DNA from: Terebella lapidaria
Taxonomy: Eukaryota; Annelida; Polychaeta; Terebellida; Terebellidae
DNA: 64,000 nucleotides
Assembly (NCBI GenBank): GCA_949152475.1
Contig: OX424560.1
Coordinates: 24,057,106-24,121,105 of the forward strand
Direction: 5' to 3'
Shown here: in pieces, positions 9,943 through 24,400 of the stretch
Layout: every line of letters begins with the position of its first letter
Position numbering within the stretch: position 1 is the stretch's first letter
The notes under the pieces: model-generated
Told to the model about the DNA's origin: nothing
Database searches by the model: none
The model's input: only the letters and a program-made list of their open reading frames with translations
Position numbers and translations under genes: made by a program

Positions 9943-11290
9943 TATTAGAACTCTACAAATTTTTATTTTGTAGTTATTCTCAAAGCTGTGAGGCCCCAAA
10001 CCATGGTTCAGTTGGCCTAACGGCTTATCCAATACGATGGTGAACATTTATTTAGGCCTATGTGTGATTCCCAGAATGCTGGGATACTGCCATTATCTCG
10101 AATTATTGGTGCCATTGGTTACGCTATGCGGCTATGCCTTGTACCTCGTTATGATCTGATCATAATGCAAACTGATAAGCCATTGCCGACATTGACAGCC
10201 GGTAAGCATAATGGTCCTTTATAGTTCTACGTCATACTGAACAAACTCATGAGGGTACCGGGATAAAAATTAAGCAGATTATTTACACATTCGCCTTTTG
10301 CATGAGTCAAATTTGAAGAAATTGTAGGCCTACTATAGGTCTTCTTCCTATGAAACAGTAAGATTGTTCCACATAAGACTGTTTATACATTTTTAAAAAG
10401 CAGAATGCTCAATTACATTCTGTACAACAGATTTTACAGAATTTAATCATCTTTAATTATCATCGTGATACCAATGTTGTGTGAGTGTGTGAGAAGTGTG
10501 AGGAGCATAAAAGAAAATAGACTATTCTAGGGTCATTAACATTTTTTTCTCTAGTCATATACATGTACATGACAAATAGGCCTTTAGAAAACCACTGTTA
10601 CCATGGGCTATATACAAAAATGGTTTAAAGTTGCGAATTTATTATATATTAAACAGAATTATAAATGTTTGGTTTAATCGCTGTTGGGGCGTCTATGCAT
10701 ATGATGATCATTATGAGTGAACCTTGGATTGTGTGGGAGAAATTCGTAAAAATCTTCAAAACTAATTAATGTCTGCCCTAATAACTAACTCTTATTAGTG
10801 CTAATGGAAATATAATGACATGCTTCCTCTTAAATATGTTTAAAATGGCATTATACTATGTCTGATAATGTAGAATTCAGCTGTAAGCTAAGGTGACAAG
10901 AATAGTTATAAAATGAAACAAACAGGGAAGTTCTTGAATATATTACTGTGGAGAACATTCCGTACAGATAAATTACATATAAAACCATCGATACACTCTC
11001 TGCAATAACACTTCAGAAGGGAAAGCTTATGGCATATTTTCTCATTTAGATCAGGTCATGTAGGCCTAATCTCTTTTAGGTTTATAAGTAGGCTATATCT
11101 AGATAACAAACTATTGTTTTGTGTTGACTAAAACCTGGGAGTGAGGTGCAATTCAAACACCGACGCGTGTTTCGTTAAAAAACGGGTAAAGGTGTGTCAG
11201 TATCAAGCTACCGTAAAGTGCTGTTAGTGGATGACACGCATTGGCCTACATAGTCACGTGACAGGGGTCGGCGTATTGATCAATAGCTGG
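9943..11290. other. Intergenic DNA upstream of ARF
   Basis: No gene or clear repeat is seen. The sequence is AT-rich, with a few TAGGCCTA palindromes. Confidence 0.5.
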
Positions 11291-11378
11291 GCCCCTATTG
11301 CCGAGACATTGACGTGGCATGTGAAACGAAGTCTCTTCCACGTCCGCCATATTTGATCTGGAAGCTCACCAAATTCAG
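11257..11378 (+). promoter_or_regulatory. ARF promoter region and 5' noncoding exon
   Basis: A good splice donor (CAG then GTGAGA) ends a probable noncoding exon at 11378. It would join the acceptor at 13662-13663 (TTCACAG) just ahead of the ARF start codon. Upstream lie a palindromic E-box (GTCACGTGAC, 11257-11266) and TGACGTGG at about 11310. CCGCCATATT at 11344-11353 matches the YY1 site often found in first exons of TATA-less housekeeping genes. The transcription start itself is inferred, not seen. Confidence 0.5.
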
Positions 11379-12387
11379 GTGAGAAATTGTCAAATATATG
11401 ACACAGCACTGCACCATACAGACCATTAACACGACAGAACGCTAACGGATAACTTCTACAACGAAATTAACTGGTGTAACTTCGGATTTAACGGTCAGAA
11501 CGCTTTGAATGAAGGTTTGTGTATTCGCATTTTGCGGAGACCCGCCCCGGCCCGGCGAAATCGGATTCCATTTCCGTCCAGTGTTCAAAATCAAAATAGC
11601 CTAGAATTCTACACCAGTCACCCAGAGTCGCATATACACACTCTTGGACTGGATTGAGTGCGTCATATGATATGACTAATAGATCTATCTAAATTCAATC
11701 AGTTATGGAATGGAATTCTAGATGACAGATCCAAAATCTAAATCACACTCACAGTGACAGTTCCACTCCCAGACCTGAGTGACCATCAAACTTGGCCGCC
11801 AGTTGATTGCATTTCTATGTGTCTTATTCAGTTTGAAGACTGGCTGATTCTTCGACGGCTGAGTCGCATTGGCGGCCAATTCGCATGTCGCCAAGGGGAT
11901 TGTGATGGCAAATCATTGCTGATAATCATGCACTAGATCTACTATGGTTTCATGGTTTACATGTACAATTTAGTGGACAATTTCATTCCCAGCTGATTTC
12001 CTATAGTTTAGATCCGGAATGAAAATTGGTTATGATAGAAAATTGTTTACTATGACACATCATTTGTTCTTTTCATCTGTGATTATCATTTTGTGCCACT
12101 GATATACTCAAGAAACAGAATTAACCACTAATTTGAACATGTGCTCAATATCAGTGTCTTCACCACAGCACGAGACTGAATTCTTGAATTGGTGATCTGG
12201 GGAGAAGAAGTTGGCTTACTCGTTAAGTTGCTGTTTCCTGTGTTTCAATTTTCTACATAAAGTGATACTTAAATTTGGCCTGATTTTGGGGAGATAGCTA
12301 TCTTCCATCTATCCATTACTAGTACAAGTACTCAATTTACTGCACTCTGCAGCATCCTGTTCCTGCTTCTTGTCATTACGTACCAGT

Positions 12388-13153
12388 TAGTGTATGGTCG
12401 ATTCGACGATTAATCGATTAATCGGTGGTCATTGTCAAACGATTATATAATCGATTCTGAAATATGAACATCGATCTTTTTTACGTGCAAATATGTACTC
12501 GTCTTCTCACGAAATCATCCAGTTCTGAGGGTTTTTTTTTCGGATTATTGTTGTTGTCAACTTTCTGTTGTGAGAGACATTCGCCAGGTGGAGCTGCTGT
12601 CATGGTGAGGGATCATTCATTCATTCAAATTTGACCTCAAAATGGCAGAACCAGCAGACGACAGAAAAATAACGAACGAGGCCAACTGGTTCTGTGTTTT
12701 TGTATGGCTAGGCGAGAACTTGGGAAATAAATATTTTCAGTAAATTTGCTCTTGTTTTACCTATTCCCCAAAGGATTCACATCGTTCGTATAAATAAATG
12801 ATCCCTCTTGGCTGCAGATGAACGCAAATCAGACACAACAAACAACGGTTTCAACTCGTTTATTAACATTTATTATTTGTAATTTCAGTTGAGCAACATG
12901 AAAACTTGAATTTACAGAGAATAATCATACTAATTCCAAACATCCAGTCACCTTCCACGTCAGATGTTGTCTCTCATGAAAGGAAGTTGTCACTCCCGAC
13001 TCGAAACGGGCGATAATATAGGAAAGTAGTGTACGATTTCTTGATCACTACCCAAATTATTGGGGTCATTACAACTTCGATTATAATCGATTAATCGATC
13101 GTGAGTGGGTCCGATTAATCGATTTCAATTTCCACCACCGAGTCCATGCACTA
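12388..13153 (+). mobile_element. Non-autonomous hAT transposon in ARF intron 1
   Basis: 766 bp bounded by TAGTGTATGG and its near complement CCATGCACTA, with an exact 8-bp target duplication GTACCAGT at 12380-12387 and 13154-13161. Eight-bp duplications are the hAT signature. The subterminal parts are rich in ATTAATCGATTAATCG. An ATG at 12642 opens 33 codons (starting MAEPADDRKITNEANWFC, stop at 12741-12743), which may be the first exon of the parent transposase; the rest of the transposase is missing. It is therefore an internally deleted copy that needs enzyme from elsewhere. Confidence 0.85.
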
Positions 13154-13694
13154 GTACCAGTATTCACTGGCGGTTACGCCGGTTAGATATGGATATGATC
13201 GAGATGCGATGTTCTTCTCAAATCTCTCATTGACAATTTCACTCACATTTGAGATAGTCAATTACCATGATTAAAAATGTAATCACGTGTTTGTAGGTAT
13301 AGAATGAATTCATGCAGATCCATGAAAGCAACTTAAACCCAATCACAACCATGTGTCTTGCCCACGTTATCCTTTATCATGTTTATGTAGACTATGTAGT
13401 TCCAAATGACCCTCAACTATGTTCGATGATAATATTTCTATAATATAATATTCCGGCAACACACCAGTTGTTGTTTCACTACAATTTATCATTCTGTGCT
13501 CCACACAAGTTATCATACAACCACCACTGTGACAAAATCAATGCTATCATTATAAATGTGCCAGTATCGTTTAGCTCACAATGACAATTTTTCAGATCTG
13601 CAATGCAAATGTTATATGTGATTATGTACATTCATTATGTTTCTCCCTTTCTTTACTTCACAGGAAATTCAACATTAGATAAATCAAATACTGA

Positions 13695-16181
<2,487 letters not shown>

Positions 16182-17710
16182 GCATGATTCTGTCTTAAAA
16201 TTAGGGTGTTGAAAACTGTAATCCGTCTTTTTTTTTTCCAATTTTGTGTTGCGTTGAAAATTTAAGAATTTTTTTTTGTTCGCAGGCGGGCGCGAGAAAT
16301 TTTGGCTTTTTTGGGGATAGGGGGGTCGTATATATGTGAGACGTGACGGAATGAGACGGGTGGTTTATTTTAAGTGGTAATTCGAAATATGTTTATCAGG
16401 AGTTAAGGCATTTTTAAACAGAGTATTGTTTAGTGTGTTCTCGAGATAGACCAAGTAATCTCGTACGGTTGTAGCAAGCACACTGGTCAGGCATATGGAA
16501 GATGTACTTTTCTGAGGCATAACTCGCCGTTAATATGCCCTGTTCAGTGGTGCGGTGTGTTCCAACTGTTCAATGTAGCCATTCAGGCTTGATAAACACA
16601 TGAAGAGTATTACGGTGTAGTGCAAATACCTCCCGTGTTATGCGAAAAAATTTAAGAACAATTGCTACTGATCTTAGCATTGGGGATAAACAGGTTGGGA
16701 TAACTTCTTCAGTGGAAACAAATTGTAATCTTGCCCGGCCGTGTGAACTGGGCAAGAAATAGGCAAAGTTCAGAAACAGCCAAGCCAAATTATGGGCCAT
16801 TTTAAATGTGCATATTGATTTGTGTAGTGGTTGGGCTTAGCTAATGTGTATTTGAAGTTTGTATAATGTACAGTTACTATGTGGAGGAAGTTGTTTGTGT
16901 ATCACAGTCATTTGCTGGTCTCTGCTCCGTGGGAAATCTTTGATTATACTGTGCTTTAACGGGAATATGTCATCTGGATCCTGATATTTATTCTCCTTAT
17001 TCCCGTTCGAGCTGCAGAAATTCACAAAGATTTTCCTTGGGGGGTTTCTCCTCGAGACCCGACGATTTGCTTTATACATGTACAGTGGCGTATACATGAT
17101 GATACAAAGAAAGAAAATAAACCATTCCTGTGTTTTTTGTCCATATCCTGTTTATTTTTTCGCCGCCACCCTCCCCCCCCCCATGATCGGATCTTATAAA
17201 AGGAAAATAGTTACTCTCATGCCGATGTAAGTAAGTGATGTGTGTGCGTATATATGCTGCCCGGGGGACACATTTGTGTGGTGTTCCCGGCAATAATTCA
17301 TCATATCTACCTACCAGCCGTCAAAGAACGAAACTCATTTTTGTTGGTATACTAGTGGCATTGATTTTATAGCACTGAAATCTTGCTGTAGATTGATTAA
17401 AGTTTGTGATTTCCATACAAATTCTATTGAAATATTCCACTCTCTAGAGCTAGGCTGTTTCAAGTTATAAGACGAGTTTTATGTTAATAAGTTATTTTGT
17501 TTTTTTCATATGTTCATTCATGATGTGTGTGTATAGATCGAACAATTTAAAAAACCTTTGAAGTTAAAAGTATAAATATTTGAAATTTAATTCTGGTATA
17601 TCTTGCTTCAGCTGATTGAGTGACTGACCTTTACCAATCTATTGTATATGTTTTGTAATACTTGCACTCATGAATGCACTCATCAATAAATATATAGATA
17701 ATGGACAATA
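16182..17710 (+). terminator. ARF 3' untranslated region and poly(A) signal
   Basis: About 1.5 kb follows the stop codon without another supported gene. AATAAA at 17685-17690 is the best-placed polyadenylation signal on this strand. Short T and C homopolymers occur at about 16229, 16269 and 17171. Confidence 0.5.
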
Positions 17711-18780
17711 CGCGTTCTGTTGCATTGGTATTTGTTACTTTACATGTTCCATTCGAATTATTACAAATCCTGGCCAAGTAGCATAAGCCATTTTTCTCAT
17801 AATTTCAATGCAGGCATAGGAATAAGTTTCCTATATGGATATGTGTAACATTCATAAGCGCAATAGGAATAGGTATTCTACGTAGATATAGATTGTTCAT
17901 ACATACAATTCTGATGACAGAATTGCGCGGTTTCGTAACTGGCTTTCCTGTTCAAAGTCGTTGGAAAATCTTCAATATGAAGCGTTCAGCACAACCGTGT
18001 GAAATCCAGGCAAAAGTTCAAATTCACGGGAAACATTCATTTTCAACATTATGATGAACATTACCACGGGGAACATTATGATAGATGATCTTAACTATCG
18101 GGTAATAAAGTCGATATATCCGATGCAAGAAAATATATTTTGGTGTTTGTAATTCGGGCAAAAATATTTCAGCACGCATAAATGATATGGAGGAAAGAAA
18201 GGATCATCGCAACCAATTCTTGTACCAATTTGGCACTTTTGGTGGTAGTGGAGTTAAAATAATCTTAAATCTACATGTACTTGGATAGACTGCAAATTCA
18301 GAAACATCTCTTGGTCAGTTTTTTAGGAAGAGCAGGGCTCTTCCTCTATGATGTTTTTTTTTTTTTGGATTTTTGAATTTTTTCTTTTGTTTACATTCTT
18401 GAAAGTGCCACTTGGAACCACAACAGGCTATCCAACTGTGGCTATTTGGGAGGGCCCGGGGCCCGTTGGGAGGAAAATGACGCCCGTGTACCTAATCATG
18501 GTTAATGTAATAAGTTATTAGCGATAATAATCCCAGGAGACGTGTGTTCCGACCGTTTTTTTTTTTTGTATGTCACCGTTTCAAACCCATCACCACTCCC
18601 GTTTTGATCTCCACTGGAACAGTGCTTTCTTGCAATCATATGCACTCAAAGTTTTGGATATACATTCCGCACAATATATAGATACAGTATGGTATTGCAA
18701 CAATGAAAAACAAGTTGATACGGCAACATAATAATTATGTGTTAGTGGTGGTATTCCATATTCCAGTGGGCAAATTCAAT
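17711..18780. other. Intergenic, no recognised feature
   Basis: AT-rich DNA with T-runs at about 18354 and 18557. No gene or repeat boundary could be supported. Confidence 0.4.
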
Positions 18781-18789
18781 TATCGTGTG

Positions 18790-19295
18790 GCCCCGATAAG
18801 CAGTCACGGCAGTCGGCCCGCCAGCCAGAGAGTCACTGAATTGTCGTTCGCCCGCTGCTGAAGGGAATTCAATGTTCGTCGTTGGCGGGTTCGAGCCCCG
18901 CTCTTGGCGATCAAAATTCACTCAGCGGATCAAGGGTTACCCCTCACTTCTCAGTCCGTCGGCCTGGAGCGGACACTAATATGGTGACCAGGTGATACAT
19001 TGTAGACAGCTGCACTCGGTGTATCGGCGGTGGTGAAGGGGCAGAAACCTAGTTCACTAGGCGTACCCGGATCTGTCAGTGGCCGCGCTACAAATACCCA
19101 TCAATGCAGTACACCCGAAAATCCCGTCCATACACTACATACATACACGGGTACCAAAAATATGCCAGGCGCTGCACTGCGGCGACGCGCCACCAATATA
19201 TCGCGGACCAAATTTGGTCGGATGGTGGTAAGGCAAGTTCCCTTACAGGGTTACGTCAGTATAATCTATCTATCTATCTATCTATCTATCTGTCC
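18790..19295 (+). mobile_element. tRNA-derived SINE with ATCT tail
   Basis: A T-arm-like B box lies at about 18887-18898 (GGCGGGTTCGAGCCCCGC, a 5-bp stem around TTCGAGC), preceded by a degenerate A-box-like stretch near 18825. About 350 bp of body follow, then a simple (ATCT)n tail at 19263-19294. This order (tRNA-like head, unrelated body, short-unit tail) is that of a SINE transcribed by RNA polymerase III. The body is not a family I recognise, and the 5' end is approximate. Confidence 0.55.
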
Positions 19296-21460
19296 AATCG
19301 GGAAGCTGTCTTGGCGGACACACCCACATGTTTATGAAATACACGTGGATATAATGATATGCAAATGATCACGTGAGCGAGTCCCGCCAATTAGCGTACT
19401 GCCCCAAAAAATTGCTGCAGGGTCAAGGTCAAAATGCCAGCCGCCAAGAGATCGTCCAACTGAGTGCGGTATTTGTGGAAATTACTTGTTACGACCCAAA
19501 TAAATGGTCTTTTCTATGACTCTTTCCTACTTCACTGGTAATACTTCATAAAAATATCACCACCGAAAGCTTGTTTATGGGGGAATTTAATTAAAAATGC
19601 CATTGAAGTGAAACGAGATTTCAACGGGATTTGACTAAAAGGAACAGTCGGAAACAAACAAACAAAACTTGGCAGATTTGCGGAGCTTTTACACGGGAAA
19701 AAACTTAGTTTCCTCCTAAAATAAGCAGAAACAAATGGATACTAGATCTAGCACTTTTATCATGTTTATGATAGTTTCATATTGCCGACGAGAATTGTCA
19801 GTGCTGATTTTGATAGCAGTCACACGAGCGGCGATTCGGGGTGGGGGGTGTGCCTGGGCTACTTCAGTATTTGGCAGCTGACACTACACACTGCACACTG
19901 ACACAACATGTACGCTGATCTTCAAACCAACATTTGGGCAAGGAGAAACATGATCGTATTGATGAAAAAAGGTTTCATGCATGTCATGAATTATTGGAAA
20001 TGCAGACAAGTTACTGAAATGTCTCTGCAGTACAAATCAAAACACTAAAAAAAAATCCATAAAGAAATTTAAATCTAAGACTAAAGCTCAAAAAACATTG
20101 TGCCTCCTAAATCAGAAAAAACATAATCAGAACCTTGAAAATCTTACACATTGGTCCCAAAAATAGTCGGGTGATTTTTAAACGTGTTCAACAAGGTAAA
20201 GCTTCTGACTTGTAGAGATTTCATGGCTGTAACGGAATAAGTAACATTAGTTTTATTGATTAAGTCTTATTGGCCACAATAAAAATAATTATTACAAGAA
20301 ACATTTATTATTGGGTTCAACAATGTAAAGGTTCTGGGGCCCAGACGAGTCGACAGGTACCCAAATTCGGGGCGGGTCATACAATTACCTGGATCGGAAT
20401 TTTGTTACTCGTATTTGAGAACAAATAAAGATATAGTTTTGAATATTTGTGATAAACACTAGTAAAATCACAAGAATGACAAGGTAATCATCAGGAAAAA
20501 AAACGATAGTTTCATGAGGTCATGACATTGTGATCTTTCTCAAACTTGAAAATACCGGTAATTACTGACGAAACAAATAATATGTGTCAAAGATCAATGT
20601 CTGGCGTTTACGTGTTACAAATTGCTTCAGTGAGTATCATTCAAATTTTGCTATATATTTGGACGGGTCGGGTCAGACGACACAGGTACCGGGTTCGGAA
20701 ATTTCCGACTCACTCGGGCCCTAAAAAGTTCTATCCAGTCATGACTAACCGAATAGGTTATCATTAGTTTTACTAGTTAAGTCTATTTTTGACCACAATA
20801 AAAATTGTTACATGACAAGAAAATAGTTACATGACAAATTTATTGGCCCAACAAGGTATAGATTCTGCCCAGTAGAGTTACAATATGGCCACAACATATA
20901 TGTACCAAATCAAATACAATATTAAAGGGTTTTCAAATAGTTCTGTGCAAACATTTTCGAAGCTCTTCCTTTGAGGCCAGTGGCCCTTGTTCTGTCATAA
21001 ATACGTTTTAATGGCTCGCTTATGGCAATATCGGGATATCTGTGTAGTGAGGCGAGATATACCCAAGCATTATGATTATGGCGAAAGTCGTCCATCCGTG
21101 TCTGTCTGTCGATTGAATGAGCACCTTTGAAGAATTATTTTTTTGACTCGATGACGTGAAAAAGTTTATTAGCAATCTGATAATGCTGTCTATAATACGA
21201 CACCATACTTGTGTACATGAAGTCTCACAAAACAAGAATGTATATACAAAATTCACACAAATAAAAGAACAATGGAAACATTCAATCATAACCAACTTCA
21301 TCAACAATCTCTATAATATATAATGACTCTGAACTTCTGCCTATTCACAATAGTATGAGGACATTTTTATGTAACCGTGAATATAATACACTAATAATGT
21401 ACTGTACTATGTACTAGTATAATTATATTGGCAAGTACATGTATAACCCCATGTCCATGT
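19296..21460. other. Intergenic with a diverged direct repeat
   Basis: No gene is seen. Blocks at about 20229-20370 and 20738-20890 are diverged direct copies sharing ATTAGTTTTA, AAGTCT, CCACAATAAAAAT and CAAGAAA. Each is near a GACGA..CAGGTACC-type stretch (20345 and 20678). TCAAGGTCA also occurs at 19423-19431. A TTTATT at about 21169 is a candidate poly(A) signal for the minus-strand P450 gene. Confidence 0.4.
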
Positions 21461-21468
21461 TCCTGGTT

Positions 21469-24400
21469 TCATTTTCGTTTCTCTAACTGCAGCCAAAGTC
21501 CACCTTCGATCTCTAGGAAGAAACTCATAGCCAACTTCAGCTCTCCCTGAACAAAAAAAAAAAAACGTTTCCAAAAAATGTATTATATTTCAAATTTAAT
21601 CACAGATTAGATGCAAGGAACATGAGGCTTTTAGTTGTGATTCAGCACTCATATAAATTGGTTTTTGGCAGTAACGTCAGGTTTTTTTTTGCTGGTAGTG
21701 AGATATCTGAATACATCATCAAAATGATTTTCATGAATGTTGCAAAAACGATACCTTGCTTCTCGGTCGGACGGTGACCTTGAAGTTTTGAATGACCTTG
21801 ATTATAGCCATTTTGACCTCAATCTGGGCCAGTCTCATTCCCACGCAGTTTCGTGGTCCTTGGCCAAATCCATAGAAGGCGTATGTGTCAATCTTGTCCT
21901 TGTTTTCAGGGCTGAATCTGTTGACGAATAATAATAAAAAGGTATAGTCAAAAAGTCAAAATTTTCATGAATTATACAATATATATAACTCAAGCAGTAG
22001 ACAAAAGTCAGAATATTTAAGTACACAATCAAATTTCATTTGAATTCCAAGCTTCACACTATAGACCGGATGGGGATGACAAAAATATATAATTTGTGAG
22101 GGGGTGGGGTGTACGGAAGCGTAGAAGGGCCACCCAAGAAAATTAATTTTTTTAAATTCCCGACTTAGTATCTCGATAATATCGACTTAGTATCTCGATA
22201 ATATCGACTTAAGAGTGGACCAGACACAGGAAGATTTATTTTTTTCAAATTCCCGAGTTAGTAAGTCGATAATATCGAGTTATCTCGATAATATCGAGTT
22301 AGTAACTCGATAATATCGACTTAGTAACTCGATAATATCGACTTAGTAACTCGATAATATCGACTTAGTATCTCGATAATATCGAGTTAGTAACTCGATA
22401 ATATCGACTTAGTAACTCGATAATATCGACTTAGTAACTCGATAATATCGACTTAGTATCTCGATAATATCGACTTAGTATGTCGACTTAAATCACAGCA
22501 CATGATGTATAGTCTGCCTGTGCATATACATAATGAGAAAACATATAAACATTACTGATTTTATATGAGAGTCAAATACTGTTATAGCTCTAATATGTAA
22601 TTAATGTAATTGATATTTACATCAGAGGGGAAAGTTTTCCTTTTAGATATCATTTATTTCAATGTTCACACGGGGACATTTGACACAGTCGTTATTGGTT
22701 ACCCACGTACATTTTACATACATGTACACATGGGCCGGACAACCCTGATATATTAAGTCGATATTATCGAGTTACTAACTCGATATTATCGAGATACTAA
22801 CTCGATATTATCGAGATACTAAGTCGATATTATCGAGTTACTAACTCGGGAATTCAAAAACATAAATCTCCTTCCTGTGCCTGTTCCACGTTTAAGTCGA
22901 TATTATCGAGATACTAACTCGATATTATCGAGTTATAAGTCGATATTATCGAGATACTAAGTCGATATTATCGAGTTACTAACTCGGGAATTTAAAAAAA
23001 TAATTTTCCTGGGTGGCCCTTCTACGCTTCCGTAGGGGTGAGGGTCAGCCATACCGTTCTGGATCGTAGGTTTCCGGATTGGGCCAGTATTCTGGATCAT
23101 GGTGCAGACCCCAGACGGGAACAAGAATCAAAGTGTCCTTCGGGATGTAGAAACCACTGATGCTTGTGTGCTCAACACACTTCCTGTCCAACCTTTTGTA
23201 GTGGGTGAATGTGGCAATTACACCATCGATATTTTATAAAAAAAATCTACAAATAGGGGAAAATATTAGAACGAACATAAAAGAAGGATCGGCCAGGAAT
23301 GATCATCAGGGTTTACACGTGTATCTGACCTCATCAGTGTCGGGTGTAGTCTCTGGGACTCTGAGAGACACTGGTCCAGGATGGTCATCTCCTTCAACCT
23401 CTCATACGTCACCTCCTGTCGGTGGATGTATGATTTTTTTCAAAAGTTTATTTCGTTTTCGAAGCAAAGTAGCATCGTGAAAGATGAACTTTATTTATTA
23501 TGAGCTGTTCTATTGAAACTCTATTTGAAATACACATGTTCTGAAATTCCTTTCGGAGTTCTTATGGGTAAACAGGTGTATTTTATTACATGTTCTCAAT
23601 GGTGTTATTTTTTTTTGCATTTTAAGAAAAGTTTGAGAAGAAAAGCACATAATTCAGTGAGGAAAAGAATTTGTGTAGAGTCCGAAAATACTTTCACCAT
23701 TAAAACTGCGTGAAGTGTGAAAAAGGTGTGGAAAAACTCTTTTGAAAGGACTCACTCCTTTTCCAAGGACGGTGTTGATCTCGTCTAAGACTTTTTCCTG
23801 CCATTCTGGGTTGTTCGCAAGGTTGTACAGCAGCATGCTAGCGGTGGTTGCCACCGTGTCGAAACCGGCGCCTACAAAGGTCGCCACCTGGGCTACCATC
23901 TCGTCTTCAGTCAAAGCTAGAGCCGGGGGGGGGGGGGGGATGACGGAGTATATGAGTATAGGTAATAAAATACATTTCGTTATCGGTTGGGTGTAATGAT
24001 GTGGCGATTTATTGTGGGCATCTGGGCTGAAAAAAATATTTCCGGGGGGTGCCCTTAATAATGATATGATTTATGTTTCTAACTTTAATTTATATTTAGA
24101 AACCAGGTATTGTTCAATATTATGAACTTTGACATTTTATAACCAGAGAATGAAATCAAAGTAGATTCACGTTTAGATTTTTGATGTGTTCCATCTTCTT
24201 GAGGTTCCTCGTGGGCTTTCATCAGGGCCTGAATGAAATCTGGCCGCTCCTGAAAAACCAGCAGTACCCAATTACCAAAACTGTCGTTGGTACCTTCTTG
24301 GTACACGGAAGGGCCCGGAAACGTTGTTGCTTGTACATTGACAGTCACGAAAAACGGATGAGTGAAAACGCTATGATGTCTGAGAATGAACCATGGAAAA

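Noticed and set aside
18880-18915. A functional tRNA gene
   Set aside because: Only the T-arm is convincing; no acceptor stem or anticodon arm closes, and a SINE-like body and tail follow.
21775-21815. TGACCTTGA motifs as a further copy of the dispersed receptor-site repeat
   Set aside because: They lie in coding exon 13 of the P450 gene and are explained by the codons.
22170-22490. CRISPR-like regular repeats
   Set aside because: Units are contiguous without unique spacers, lie inside an inverted-repeat element in a eukaryotic intron, and have no cas genes nearby.
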